Shown: positions 35,208 through 47,728 of the stretch, piece after piece | How the letters are laid out: the number at the start of each line of letters is the position of its first letter | Numbering within the stretch: position 1 is the first letter of the stretch | Assembly (NCBI GenBank): GCA_015680905.1 | Contig: CM027380.1 | Location: forward strand, 13,224,001-13,288,000 | From: Coptis chinensis | Lineage: Eukaryota; Streptophyta; Magnoliopsida; Ranunculales; Ranunculaceae | DNA: 64,000 bases | Reading direction: 5' to 3' | Program-made: the position numbers and the translations under genes | Notes under the pieces: model-generated | Told to the model about the DNA's origin: nothing | What the model saw: the letters and a program-made list of their open reading frames with translations, nothing else | Database searches by the model: none

Positions 35208-38200
35208 TGTAACGCCCGTATTTTTAAATACGTATTTTTATATTTATTAATTAATTTAATTATTTATTTTCAAAATTCGTTGGACCGGACTCGGGATACG
35301 TGGGCCTGATTTTTGGGCCCGAGTCTGTGTTGGGCTTGGGTTTCGGACCCAAGTATATAAACACTTTTTCTAGAAAATAGGGTTTAGAAGATAATAAAAA
35401 TATTAAAAATGGAGGCAGAGATGAAAGCTGAATTTCTGGAGGGTGGAAGCGGCTCGGACTTCGGAGGAATTAATTAGGAAGTCGCTCGCAAGGTGAGTAG
35501 CTATTTTGCTATTTCACGGTTTGTAGTTTACATATATATCGGTATACTATTTCGTTTTCATCATTGCTCATTTTTCCTATTGGTTGGACTTTGTGCCATT
35601 GGTTTTACTAAACTTTGTTAAATTCGATTTGTATTAAACCGTCCGAAAAGCTCGACAGGCAGCCGTTAATAATGGCGCTTTTGGTGAAATCAATAAATCG
35701 TTATGTTTATATTGTTTTTTTGTGAACCGGACTAGTGGTTGTGAGTTGAACCGCTTTTTAGTCGATTGATGGGGCGGTGAAGCCTTGAACGGGCGTCGAT
35801 GGCGCCCGACGCATACATCTTGGCTACCGGAAGGTTTTATATGTTTGTGGTTGTTGTTTGGGTTTTGGTTGGTGGCGGGTTGAACTTCGTTGTTGTGGTG
35901 TATTGGTTTGTGTGTGTGGGGCTGTTAGTGGGGGCTTGACGATTAAATGAGAATGGAGCCTCGAATCCGGCGTTAATGGCGGTGGCCGAACCAAATGTTG
36001 GGCTGATTTTCGGTTGGTTTCTCTTGGTTGAGTGATGGTGGGTTGGTCTATTGTTAGTTGTGGGTGTTTGGGTGAGTGGGGCTTGATAGTAGTCTTTGTC
36101 GATTTAAGCTTGAACCAAGCTTTAATGGTGGCCGATTTTATCTCGAGATCTAGTTTTGGTGAAATCGAAATTTAAACATTTGAAGTTTTTGTGTTTAGTA
36201 AAGTGGTTTGGTTTTTCCTTCTCTTCATTTTCGGTTTGATGGAAGAGGGAATGGTGGCCTACCGGTTTTGGTGGTCACGGTGGTGGTGGTTAGGGAAGAA
36301 GATGATGAACAAGCATTACCAAAAAGCCGATTTGGGCTTGGGCTGGGGGTGGTTTATTCGGGCCTTAGTCATTGGGTTGGGCCAAAAGCTCTAATTTTAT
36401 GTGGGCGGTTCTATTTATTTGGTTGGGCCCGATTTTTAAGTATCTTTGGACCCGGTTTAATTAAGTCTAGTTTGGGCCCGCTTTAAGTTAAGTTTTGGGG
36501 ACAGGTTTTCTTTGTTTGTTTTCGGGCGAACTTAATTGTTTTGGGCCGTTTCTAATATAGCTTTGGACCAACCCATTGGACTTAAAATAGATCTTTCCGG
36601 GTCTTCAATGTTTAGACTTTTCTGGTTCTAAGGTTTGGGCTTGCCAAAGGTCCCCGGGACCATTCACCGTAGTCATGAGCCTACGAGAGCCACGACCTTT
36701 GACCTTAGCCATGAACTATGGTTATGACCACGAACCCGTCGAACACCTGAAACGCATCGGTTTGACTTTTGACAATGATTTGACTTCGACCATGGCGTGT
36801 TGATTTTGACGTTGACCATGATGTGTTGACTTTGACCATGATGGGTTGACTTTGATTTTGATCATGATGTGTTGACTTCGACCATGATGGGTTGACTTTG
36901 ATTTTGACCATGATGCGTTGACTTTGACCATGATGGGTTGACTTTGATTTTGACCATGATGGGTTGACTTTGACCGTTGACATTGGACTTTGACTTTGAC
37001 CATGATGGGTTGACTTTGGCTTTGACCATGATGTGTTGACTTTGACCATGATGGGTTGACTTTGATTTTGACCATGATGTGTTGACTTTGACTTTGACCA
37101 TGATGTGTTGACTTTGGCTTTGACCGTCGACCGTTGACTTTGACATTTGACCGTTTGACTTTGACCGTTGACTATGAAATGTTGACTTTTCCAGTTTTTC
37201 ACATGTTTGTTTATATGGACAAATATAATAATAAAACGTTGTCGGATATTGTATAACTTGGTTGGTCATTATCTAATTTAGATTTGACGTGAGTAGTGTG
37301 TAAAGCATATATATATATTGGGCTTTGATTGTGGACTGTGGACTGTTTATTTGTGATACGTTTTATGTGTATATTATATGGACACATATAATAATAAAAT
37401 CTTTGTGGAAGCTAGTATATATTTGGTTGTCATTATCTAAGAAAGATTTGACATTGATGTTGTGTATTTTTGACACGTGATGATATTGAGATGTTAGGAG
37501 ACATTATATTCCTAATACGTTATAATAAAGATGTATACGATACATTGAAGCATTGTGACATGATATAATATGCTAGGATAGTTATATTAATGCAATATCT
37601 TGGAGAAATGTATATATACACTCCATTATTTTACATGTGAGATGCTAATATAGTATTGGTGAATATTTGCCTACCTGGTGTAGTGCAATAATATATTATT
37701 ACGTGAAAGAATAAAAGTGACTATGAGATATAACTGAGATATTTCTATATATTGTGGCTTAGTACAATAAGGTAATTGACCTGCACGTGATATAGTAGAA
37801 ATGTTTATGAGTCATAAACGTATGACACCTGAATAAATTACGAACGAAAATCCTAGAACCCCGACTACCACAACTCATGTGATTTGCCTTGTGTGGGCTT
37901 ATGTGATATGATTGACCCATGTGTTGGGTGTATATATAAGATGTGATTGACCCATGTGTTGGGCAATCGTGAGCGAATAGTGGCTTTGATTATTCCGTTT
38001 CCTCAAAAATAGAACGATGATGCAAATATTTTATGCTTAATAGTGGCGATTCTTACATAATTGCTTCCGTGTGAGGATTTACGGTGTCGCGGCATCCCGC
38101 CTCCGGGTAGTTACATACGGAGTGGTTCATTATGTAAGGAGGCATGTGGATGTACATGTTCGGCTTTGGGTAGCGATTGTGGTAGCCAGGGAAACTAGGT

Positions 38201-38667
38201 AAGACATAGATACGACGTGATTTTAGGGACACGCAAAGAAAGCTTTAAATAATCTAATTATGGTAACATGCTTGGTTGGTTATTTGTTTAGTTAGAATCT
38301 AGGGCGCCTCGATGGAGGAACTACATGCCTTATTTATTATTGCGTATAGTTTGTTGTGTGGTTAGTGAGAAGTTAAGGCGCCTCAGTGGAGGAACTACCT
38401 GCCTTAATTATGGTGCTTAAGGATGTTGTAGTAGTCGTTGAAAGTTAAGGCGCCTCGGTAGAGGAACTAACTACCTTATGGATTGTGTTTATATTTGTAT
38501 AAGTATATGTTGTTTTTAAGGGCTACTCACACCAGCATTGTTTATAATGCTGACCCGATTTGCATGTTTGCTTATCGGGTGTGTTCATTAAATGAACATA
38601 GTTGATAAGTCTTGACAGGTTTAGTGATGAAGAAGATTGGTTGCTGCTTGTGGTTTGCGTTAGCATT
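35208..38667. repeat. Long gypsy-type LTR-like block
   Basis: Begins TGTAACGCCCGTATTTTTAA, a start typical of long gypsy (chromovirus) LTRs in plants. Near its right end are the GGCTACTCACACCAGCATTG and CTTGACAGG stretches common near LTR processing sites. It holds several internal duplications: three units of GGCGCCTCGRTGGAGGAACTA in 38300-38480, a pair of GATTGACCCATGTGTTGGG blocks near 37910-37965, and two related segments at about 37200-37290 and 37370-37460. No gag or pol was seen in it and no second copy exists, so it may be a solo LTR or remnant. The right end abuts the Athila-like start and is uncertain. Confidence 0.5.
36760..37185. repeat. TTGACTTTGACCATGATGGG minisatellite
   Basis: Units of about 18-45 bp built from GTTGACTTTGACCATGATGK and GTTGACTTTGATTTTGACC repeat many times. 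The minus strand stays open in two or three frames at once (HHGQSQ-type and QPIMVK-type repeats). That is a product of the repeat length and not evidence of a protein. It lies within the LTR-like block. Confidence 0.85.
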
Positions 38668-40639
38668 GTGATAAGAGCCCAAAACTGTAGTTTTAACCCC
38701 TTAATAATCATACTGTTAGACCAATTATGTGAATAATAAGTAAGAGTTAACACTGATTACGCGTTTTATGCATTTCGGGCTTCAAAGTCCATTAATGCGA
38801 AAATGTACCACTTTAGCGAGATACGAGGAGCAAAGTCAGTGAGAACTTCCGAAAGCCGTATCTTTGGACTCGGACCTCGAATTGGGCATACCTTATGTCA
38901 AAACGACCGGCTCGGAAAGAGCTTTGTAATGGTCCAAGCCTTGACCCAATCAGAGGAGCAGAAGTGGACGAAAAGTCTGTGGAAGTCAACTGCAGCTGAA
39001 GAGGCCTTTTGAATTTGAAAAGAATTGGTTTTGGGCGATTCTCGGCCCAACCCATGGCTCCAATCCCATGCACGAATTTTGGATCTGAATGTATAAGAAC
39101 AAAAGCTTAGTTCATTGTTAAGGGTAGATAGTTAGGTTAGAAAATAAATTAGATTAGTTAGCCTCCATTAAACCTTAGTTCTAGATCTAGTTTTTATATT
39201 AAAGTAATTAGTTTTATTCTTGTTTTAAATTTAGTATTGAATGATTGTTCTCCCTTGAATTAGATAATAAAATAGTTGTTCTTGATTCAATTTCGATTTG
39301 TCAATTACAATTGTTAGATCTAATTTCATTTACTACTTGTTATTCAATGCTTAGTTGTTAATTAGATTTTTTGTTATTGTTTAATTTAGATTAGTTAAAT
39401 TTCATAAAGTTAGAATCTTTATATTATGTTTAGTTTAGATTCAATGGGAAATGTTAGTTTAATGAATCAAGGCTAAAACCTCCATTAGAGGGTTGATGAA
39501 GCCTTGATGAAAACTTAGTTGTTAGTGTAGAATTGTTTGTAGATTCTATTCCACTCTAGAAAGTCGTGTTTAAGCCATGAGAATGGGTGGGCTGACTTCA
39601 CATGCTAGTTAGTACTTTCGGTAGAAATGCCATGAACACTAGGGATTAGAACTTCGAATTTCTTGCAAAGAACGCGTGAGAATCGAGATACAAGAATCTA
39701 TACTAGGTTATTAAGTTGGATTCGAGGTGGATTCAATTCCCCTCTAATCCTTTATCTAGATTCAAAAACAAGCATATTCCCATAGTATTCGTAGTTCAAT
39801 TCAACGTAGACTCATTTTAGTTTCATCGTAGTATAACACCCTTCGTAAAAGCTCTCATAGACTTAAAAATCGACTAGTTAGATTAGAAAACATCCATGCT
39901 AGGGAACTAGGAGTGGAAACGAACTTCAGTACTCCATTTAGTGCAATTCGCATTGAGAGTAGAAGATTTGATAATAGATACGTAAAAGATGAAGTTTAGT
40001 TTACTTACGTTTGGATTCATCGTTCATTTCGTAGGTAAACTACTCATTTTACATTTATCAAATGGCTGCCATCTTAGTTGCACTTTAGCATTGTTTTTCT
40101 TTGTAGAAGTAGTCATTTTAAGTCCCATTAAACCCACCCACCCTTTGTTTGATTCATACCGTGGTTTATTCGTTTTATCGAAAAAAAATTCGAAAAAAAT
40201 ACCTGAATGCGCCTCACGCTTCAAGGAGAGCGCGACCAGCGCTATGTTAATGGAATTTCAACAATACACCGAAGCCGCCAGCCAAGAGCGACCAGCTAAG
40301 TTACTGGAATTTTCTTCTTACACACCGAACGGAGGAAGGCGACCAATAAGAGCCGCTTGGAACTTCGAATTTACACCGAAGCGCCACGTCGAAGTCGCCA
40401 GCTATTTTAGTTGAAATTCTGGATTTCCCGGTTTGATTCGAACCCGAGTTGTCAAGTTTTTCAGTGTTCTAATCTCTTATTTACACTGAACACGTAAACA
40501 AGACGCTTATTCAAACGCTGTAGCAAGGGAGGCATTCAGTACTCCTTCTTCCACTCCTGCATCTTACGTCGGAGGAGTTTTAATTCTAGTATAATCGGGG
40601 CTTGTTTTTCGTAGAAATAAATACAACACGCCTATCTAG

Positions 40640-41760
40640 AATTTCACACACTACACCTGATATTATGGTGAAGAAAGAGAGACCCTCTCTCGACTTTTAT
40701 AAAGCTTTGAGCGATAGCCCTAAATCTTGCATCGTTCTAGCGGAATCTAACGGGGATTTTCGAATTCCCCAAACATATTTAATCATTTACCCGTTTTCCA
40801 TGGTCTAGACCATGAAAAACCTTACCAACACATCGTAGGATTGAACAAGTCCTTACAACATTCCATCATCCTACCGTTGGTACGGAACAAATTAAACTCG
40901 GGGTATTTCCCTTCACCTTAGCCGATAAAGGCGTCTTGGTTAACCGCCCAAGCGCCTAATTTCATGGACTCGTGGGCCAAACTTGTTCACTATTTATTTA
41001 ACAACATTTTACCCACCCCTAAAGACGGATGAGATGCTTTCCAAGATTCATTTTTCCCGACAAAATCCTCATGAATCATTTTCTCGAGGCTTGGAATCGT
41101 TTCACCGATCTGCTTATAGAGTGTCCACACCATAACTTAGCTAAAGACACGCGTTAGTTCGTTACCTTTTCAAAGGACTTCTACACCACCATAAAGAAGT
41201 CCTTGACATAATGAATGGGGTAGTTTCCTAAGTAAAGGAGCCAATGAGGCTTACAAATTTTAGAGGATCAAACTAAAGCGAAATAACAACTGGGGGTAGT
41301 GACGATTACTCCCTGCTCGCTAGTTCTTCTTCCACGCTTAAGGCTACCAAGATATGTTTGAGGTTAAACCCGATCTAGAACTTAAAAATTTAATCGAATC
41401 TCTAACTAAAAGGTTGAGGCCATTTCTGTACAACAAAAGCCTATCCCCTTCATGAATGTAAATTCAAATCCATGTAGTTTCGGTTGGAGTCCCGAAAGAT
41501 CCCGACTCCCAATCGGCCCTATAGCCTATGAACATTCTTGTTCTATTAATAGTGAACCTAACGCCCCTTGGAGACAAAATCCCAACTTCGGTTGGAGAAA
41601 TAACCAACAAGTCACACCTCCGTGGTACAATAATCAATATGTTAGGCCAACACACGCTTATAACCAAGCTCCTCCAGACAAGGATGTGTCGGGGTAATTA
41701 TAATAATTATAACAACCAAGCACAACCCTCGACAAGGTCAAGCACAAGGTCAATATAGTT
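40640..41760 (+). pseudogene. Athila-like gag remnant
   Basis: Spread over shifting frames: KKERPSLDFYKALSDSP, then GVFPFTLADKG (about 40910), then LEAWNRFTDLLIECPHHNLA (about 41088-41147). The last corresponds to the ESLYEAWERFKDLLRRCPHH block of Athila/Tat gag. From 41452 a run rich in Asn, Pro and Trp (PNFGWRNNQQVTPPWYNNQY) matches the gag tail. Many stops and indels are present. Confidence 0.75.
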
Positions 41761-42609
41761 ATAATAATTATAATACTAATAAAGGTATCGTTCGGTAAAT
41801 AATAACTATCACAATCCGCTTTATAAATAATCAACGCTGACATAGTTCCAAATACACCACCCGTGACTATTACACCCACACAACCGGATCGCCTTGACAC
41901 CTTCATACAAGTGAGCCAACAACTTTTCCAAACCATGGCTCAATCTAACCAACACATTCTACAACTGTTAATAATTTAAACCAACAGTTAGCCCAAGAGA
42001 AAGCCCAACCAAAAGGCGTGTTTCCGGCCAAGCGATACCCAACCCTAGAATACAAAACACGGCGCTTTGAGGTAAACGGTAATACTAGTAATGGAAACTA
42101 CAAACGTGGGTAAGCTAAATGCCATCACCACTCTCCTCGCTCGAAGAGTGGTTGATAACAAAGTAACTATGCCTATAGTTACCCCATCAAGATTCTCTAC
42201 AACGGATATCGAACTAGATACCAAATAGAAACTGAAGAGCCTACAACCGTAGAGGTACCAGGTTAAACCACAACCTAAGAAACAAAAGCCAAGGTTAAAC
42301 ATCCTGTTGATCCATATGCTAATTATAGAGAGAAAACACCGTTTCCCCAAAATTAGCCATGTTAACTAGGGATACAAATTATGAGGAGATTAGGAACGCT
42401 TTCAAAAATCTAACTATAAACCTTCCCTTTCTCGGCTATTAAAAAGCTACCACACCATGCTAAGTTTCTTAAGGAGTTGTGTACTACTAGGCGTAAGACC
42501 AATATACCAAAAGACGCTTTTTAACGTAACAATTCCCAACGCTTATCCGAAAATAATGGAATTGTTAGCAGTGACCGGTCGCCCCTACAGATAATGCACC
42601 TTAGGAGAT

Positions 42610-42960
42610 TCTCACACGACGACCGCTTACTAGACACGGGGCTAGTGTTAACTTACTCCCGCTTTATTTGTATAAACAAATAGGCCTAGAGGAGATGCAA
42701 CCTACTAAAATGACATTGCAATTACCGACGGCCTATTAAGATCCTATGGGGGTGGTTAAAACGTGCTAGTTAAAGTCCAAAATTTTACTACCCAAATTAC
42801 TTTCGTTGTCCTAGACACGAGAAGTCACTAACGACTTGTACCTATCATTTTAGGGCCCCCTTCTTGCATCGCCAACGCTTCCATAAACCGCTGATGGTTC
42901 GATGTCCTTGTCCTTTTGCCATCTTTTCTCGTTGAGGTAAATGTTTTAAAACTAGGACAC
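42610..42960 (+). pseudogene. Athila-like aspartic protease remnant
   Basis: Across frames the sequence gives LLDTGLV-like residues, VNLLPLYLYKQIGLEEMQPT, KMTLQLPTA, VLVKVQNFTTQITFVVLDTR and PIILGPPSCIANAS. These follow the order of the retropepsin of Athila elements (GASVNLLPYSVYK, TLQLADRS, VDFVVLD, PIILGRPFLA). It is frameshifted and interrupted. Downstream, 43202-43435 is open (DPPIEECLAYI) and resembles the linker before reverse transcriptase, which is absent. Confidence 0.75.
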
Positions 42961-43439
42961 AGATCCTCTGATTCATCTACACATGGAGGTTAGCATGATC
43001 GAGAGCTTAGCTCAAGATTACTTCAAAACATGTTTCGGAGAAACAAATTAACAAATTCCTTTCCTTCGAAATTCCGACTTTTAACAATGACTCCCTCGGG
43101 TAGTAGGCGAAATCGAAGAAGAATTCCTCGCAACTCTTTTTGACCACTTCTTTACCACTTCAAGAGTCCCCTTTGCCAACAACCATTCATCCCTTGATGC
43201 TATGACGGAAGATGAATTTTTCAATCTTTATCCCAGTGATCCTTTTGACCCACCTATTGAGGAATGTCTTGCATATATCAAGATTTCTCATGATATGGAC
43301 TTGAGAGCGTTAGCTGAGAATCATTCACCTTCCATCACCAATATTCCCCACCCTCCACCTTTTCAAAGGAACCTCGAAGTTTGCACTCGATCCTTTAGTT
43401 TCTCCCGTGGCTTCATGATTTTTAAATCCACCTAGTAAA

Positions 43440-45365
43440 CAAATACTTCCCAAGGATAAACCACTTGACACTTTCATTTTCGTGACTTGAGATATCCCTA
43501 ACTACACCATGAATGAGTTTTGTGCTAAACCCACATCCTCATTTTTTCCATGCTTTCCTCTAAAACTTATCCCAATCCACCATATCTTCCACAACCATTC
43601 ACTGCTCCACACTTATTCACTAGGACACCCTCTCGCTCAAAGATGAAACATAAGGTGCATGCCTTCGGTTATGTTATAGTCTATTCGACTTCGCTTTCAT
43701 TCCACTAGGCTCGCCAGAGGGAAATCTTGGTGCTTGATTGTGTTTGGATATGTTTTCTGTGATATTTATTTATGGAACGATCCACAACTATTTCGGTTGT
43801 TGATATATGATAAACCGCATATTCATACATATATTTAGATAAAGTCTCGAAAGTATCCGACTATAAACGACTCAATTTTTGTGTTTGGTGCACTTCCTTT
43901 CATTTCAATATATTATTGAGTGCACCATTCAGTAACCGGCCCTCCCTATGGAGTGTGTGGCTGTAAGTACGGATCCTAAGTCCACGCTTCACATAATTCA
44001 CGTTTTCCACTCTTGCATGTTTTCTCGGTTTTTGAGTCATGTTTCTATGGTGTGAATTATGTCTTTTACTGCTTATTGTTTTCCTTTATATTAAACCTAA
44101 TTCATAAAAAGTAAAAAGTTTAAAGATATATAAAAATAGTAATCTAGCACGCCTCGAATCGACTTTAAAGACCCACGTTTTAAAACAAATTTTTACAAAC
44201 CCCGTTTTCAAAAATTTGTTTTGGGAATAAGTGTTTGGTTTTTCCATTCTTGATCACTCAAATTCCTATTCTTACCCCACCTCCTCCCTTGAAGAGTAGC
44301 TAGATTTCTACTTGTTTGTTGTTTTGATGTTGTCTTTTATTATTTTTAGTAGATAGGATGTTACGTTGTTAAATTCCGAAGTTAATTTTGACTTTTGTAG
44401 TGAAATGTTGTTTGAATGACAATATGAATATAATGTCGCTATTTTCATTGGCGCGGATTAGTTAATGTTGATCCCACCTTCCCAAACTGTTTGGGGGGTG
44501 GTGTTATCTATTCCAAAGATGATTTTATATAAACTTCATTCATTCTACACTCACAACCCACACTACACCTAATTTCCATCACTCACCTTTCACTCCCACG
44601 CTTTCGCCCTCAATTTTCAATTTTCAGAAACTCGAAGCGCATTTTCAAGGCCTGTATATTTTTGTTCTGAATTTTGCTCGAGGAGGCCAGGCTTCCGAAG
44701 CTGCCGAGCCGACCACCATCTATCGACCTAGATGGGCGGCCCTTGAGTTTGAGCGACGACCGCTAAAACACTGGAATTCTAAAAATTTGGGAGCTGACTC
44801 CTATAATATAGCGCCAGCCACTCGCTGACTTCCGTGGACCCAAAAAAATTCAGTTTTTCCGCGGAAGTTGTGCCCGGTTGTTTTTTGGTACTGTTCCAGA
44901 GCGTAGTTTTGAGATGACATCTCCTATAATAATACTGTAATCTTTTCAAAGATTTGTTCCAAAGCACTACTTATGGTGCTTGGTTTCATGAGGTGATCAC
45001 ACACGTAGGGGAACCGCTTTTATGGGTCTTGCTAGCAATTGTTCTTGGACTTGCCATGCCCGGCCGAAATACAAGACCCATGATGCTATTGGGTAGATAA
45101 TATGCATGTCCGGGTGTGGAGGTAAGTTTTAGTTTCATTAGTGTCCGCTTATGTCCCAAGCAATTTCATTCCGTTAACCCCATAATGGGTGGAACTCTTA
45201 TAAGCGTTAAGGTTAGTTTTATTTCCTATATTAGTACGCTCTAACCTTGTTTTGCAGATGTTTCTCAATTTCACGCTTAATGGTATTTTTCCTTCCTCTT
45301 TATTTAAATGCTTTGAGGACAAAGCATGCTTTTTGTTTGGGGCATAGAATCAATGGTAATTAAGA
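43440..45365. other. Non-coding 3' part of the Athila-like relic
   Basis: No domain was recognised. At about 43640-43790 an interrupted frame (RLRFHSTRLARGKSWCLIVF) is coding-like but unidentified. The remainder is AT-rich. Confidence 0.4.
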
Positions 45366-45499
45366 CATCCTGTTAGATATAGATATATATAATATGCATT
45401 TGTTTTCTAGTTAAAATTTCAAAAATTTAAAAATATAAATAAATAAGTTTATGCTATACACTTAGGAATATTGGTATTGTTTCTTTTCTCCATGCTCTA

Positions 45500-46092
45500 T
45501 GGTATGTCCTTTCCTCAATGGTTAAATGAACAACAACATAACTATATATGAAGACAACACAGTGTATCTCTAATAGAGTAACTTACATAACTGGAAACAC
45601 CTATTTGTAATTGTCCCTTTGTTGAGTTTTTGTTGTTTTTCTATGAACTTTTGTAATTATGTGTAAGTTTCCCATTATGTTTAAGCTGAATTCATGTTTC
45701 TTGAATCATTACCCATTATCATTTCACATTTAAACTACATCAATTATAGTTAAAATACATCCAAAATGTTCACTCATTTCAACTTATGCTATCAGTAGAT
45801 CCATTACAGTTCAATCGGCAAACCCTAAAGACTTAACAAGTGCTGAAATATCTGAAACAGTTCCTTCCATGGTAATTTTAGAGGTACAGTTCCCCTCCAA
45901 TGTTACCTTCACCTTCCCTCCTTCTGTGACCTTTTCTTCCCTAGTTGTAGTTGTTTCATGGCTTGCTTCATCTGGGAGATCAATCGATTTGAAAGCACCG
46001 CATCTAGGTTGACTTTTGCACTTTATAAACCTGTGACCTTTGTTTATCCCTTGCTTACAGAAATATAGAGTCATTGTGTTTGACTTGCAGAA
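45500..46092. repeat. Low-copy repeat copy A
   Basis: First of four related segments sharing, in order, CCTTTCCTCAATGGTTAAAT, AACATAACTAT, GTGTATCTCTAATAGAGTAA, TTGTCCCTTTGTTGAGTT, CATGTTTCTTGAATCATT, CCATTATCATTTCACA and finally a conserved minus-strand coding end. Copies B (46094-46515), C (47571-47728 plus 59875-60245) and D (62405-62860) follow. It carries the most complete minus-strand ORF of the four. Confidence 0.85.
45811..46074 (-). CDS. Small GRF-zinc-finger-like protein end (repeat copy A)
   Basis: ATG at 46074 opens 87 residues. The segment KGHRFIKCKSQPRCGAFKSI resembles the second half of a GRF zinc finger (Gly-Arg-Phe type, GRxFxxC...CxxFxW), an accessory nucleic-acid-binding finger. 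A charged linker and the conserved end KITMEGTVSDISALVKSLGF follow. Only two cysteines of the finger lie in this frame, so an upstream exon or the N-terminal half is missing. The same C-terminal end is kept in copies B, C and D. Whether it is expressed is unknown. Confidence 0.5.
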   Translation of the reverse strand: MTLYFCKQGINKGHRFIKCKSQPRCGAFKSIDLPDEASHETTTTREEKVTEGGKVKVTLEGNCTSKITMEGTVSDISALVKSLGFAD

Positions 46093-46093
46093 A

Positions 46094-46515
46094 GCACTAC
46101 ATTGTGTTCAATTAGTACTTAATTAAACATGTCATGTCCTTTCCTCAAGGTTTCCTTTTAATACAATATAACTATACTATAAGACAACATAGTATATCTC
46201 TAACAGTTTAACCAACTTAATAAGGAAACCCCTCTATTTGTCTATCACCTCTATTGGTGTTTGTCTAATTGTCCATTTGTTGAGTTCTAATTGTTTTTCT
46301 ACGAACTTATGTAAGTAAGTTTAAGTTTCCCATTATGTATAAGTTGAATTGATATTTCTTCAATCATTGCCCATTATCATTTCACAGCTAAAATACATGG
46401 GTAACTCATTTCAACTTAAGCTATCAATATATCCATTACAGTTCAATCTGCAAACACTAACGACTTAACAAATGCAGAAATATCTAAAACAGTCCCTTCC
46501 ATGGTAATTTATATA
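46094..46515. repeat. Low-copy repeat copy B, with shortened minus-strand coding end
   Basis: Matches copies A, C and D from GAAAGCACTACATTGTGTTC to CCTTCCATGGTAATTT. The minus strand still encodes KITMEGTVLDISAFVKSLVF before the stop but the upstream part is absent. This copy keeps ACCAACTTAATAAGGAAACC without an insertion, and so serves as the empty site for the Harbinger insertion in copy C. Confidence 0.8.
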
Positions 46516-47570
46516 TATAACTAGATAACTGCAAGCAGTGGGGGCGTGAGTGGAGGGTGGGGAAGAGAGAGGGAGAGATGGGTTTGTGGGTGGGGAGAGA
46601 GAGAGTTTGGGAGTGAAGGAGGCAGAGGGAGAGTGGTGAAGGATTAAGGATAGATAGACACAAACCTACCAAACTACATTTTGGGCCACGTACCCCCCAC
46701 CCCTCTCAAAAACATTCGCTCCGCTCACTTGATTATGACTCTATGGCAAAGATGAATTGTTCCCTGTAGTCATTTGGCTTCTTTGAAAACCACGGACAAG
46801 ATCATTGTAGAAAGTTGGTACGTTTTACAAATGTAAGTATAGGTCGGTATCTGTTCCGGCCCCCACAAATGTGGCCCAATAAAAACCCAATTCAATATAA
46901 ACTCACGCTCAGAGCCCATGCTCATAGCTTATCTACAATAAAGCCCATGCTCAGAGCCTAAAACGCCCAGGCTCAGAGCCCAAAAAGCCCATGCTCAGAG
47001 CTTAACTACAATAAAGCCCATGCTCAGAGCCCAAAAAGCCCACGGTTAGAGCCTATGCTCAGACTCAATTTATAGCCTACCTACCCACATAACGCAAAGT
47101 CTATTAAATTAAACACGTGTCTTGAACATTTGTGAGGAAGTTGTTTGACCGAATCAATCAACCTCCACAACTTCCACAACTTCGTCCAAATTCAAGATTC
47201 ACTTCCATCAACTTCAGATCTTATGACGGTTCTCCAGCAAGTTCTCCAACTTCATCCCACAATTGGAATATTGGAGAACAAGAAAGTAACTATCACCAAT
47301 CTGACATATAAAATCCAACATTGGTCATTCTCCATAACTACGCAATCGATACTTGATCCAAAAACAATACAACATTTGGGTACGTAGGCAACTTCAAACC
47401 GAAGTCCAGTCTCAACTCTCACCAACAACCATCCCCTTCGCAATCTCTTCCAAAAAGATCACTTCCGACCCAACTAGTGTGTTTTGGCAAAACTTGCTGA
47501 AATAGTATCTACTAGACATAATCACACAACACATGAAGCACTGCATTGAGTATGGGTTAGTACGTATTAA
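46516..47570. other. Spacer with GA-rich tract and GCCCATGCTCAGAGCCC repeats
   Basis: A G/A-rich tract covers about 46545-46640. At about 46893-47070 a short unit, AAAGCCCATGCTCAGAGCCC or a variant, recurs about six times. The open frame at 47145-47387 has no recognised domain. Confidence 0.6.
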
Positions 47571-47728
47571 TAGACTGGGTACTTATGTATCAAGTGCAGG
47601 AAGCACTGCATTGTGTTCAATTAGTACTTAATTGAACATGTTATTTCATTTTCCTCAATGGTTACATGTAAGACAACATAACTATCCCATAAGCCAACAT
47701 AATGTATCTCTAACAGTTTACCAACATA
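47571..47728. repeat. Low-copy repeat copy C, left half
   Basis: Matches the start of copies B and D (ACTTATGTATCAAGTGCAGG, AAGCACTGCATTGTGTTCAA, CTCTAACAGTTTACCAACAT). It is cut at 47728 by the Harbinger element and resumes at 59875 with TTAATCAGGAAGCCCC. Confidence 0.8.

Larger units (their letters stand above)
38668..45365 (+). mobile_element. Athila-like gypsy retrotransposon relic, no pol seen
   Basis: Begins TGATAAGAGCCCAAAACTG followed by TAGTTTTAACCCC, the characteristic Athila LTR start. Gag and protease pieces follow (listed separately). Near the right end GAGGACAAAGCATGC and TTTGTTTGGGGC resemble the GAGGACAATGC...TTTAAGTTTGGGG stretch that precedes the 3' LTR in Athila relatives. 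Reverse transcriptase, integrase and a second LTR were not found. This is a heavily mutated, internally deleted copy truncated on the right. Exact LTR and right borders are uncertain. Confidence 0.7.

Noticed and set aside
36705..37269. Three overlapping minus-strand ORFs with HHGQSQ- or QPIMVK-like repeats
   Set aside because: They are read-throughs of the TTGACTTTGACC minisatellite in several frames, without domain or start context.
39989..40414. 141-codon plus-strand ORF
   Set aside because: It lies in the LTR/leader part of the Athila-like relic, has no recognised domain and overlaps an opposite open frame.
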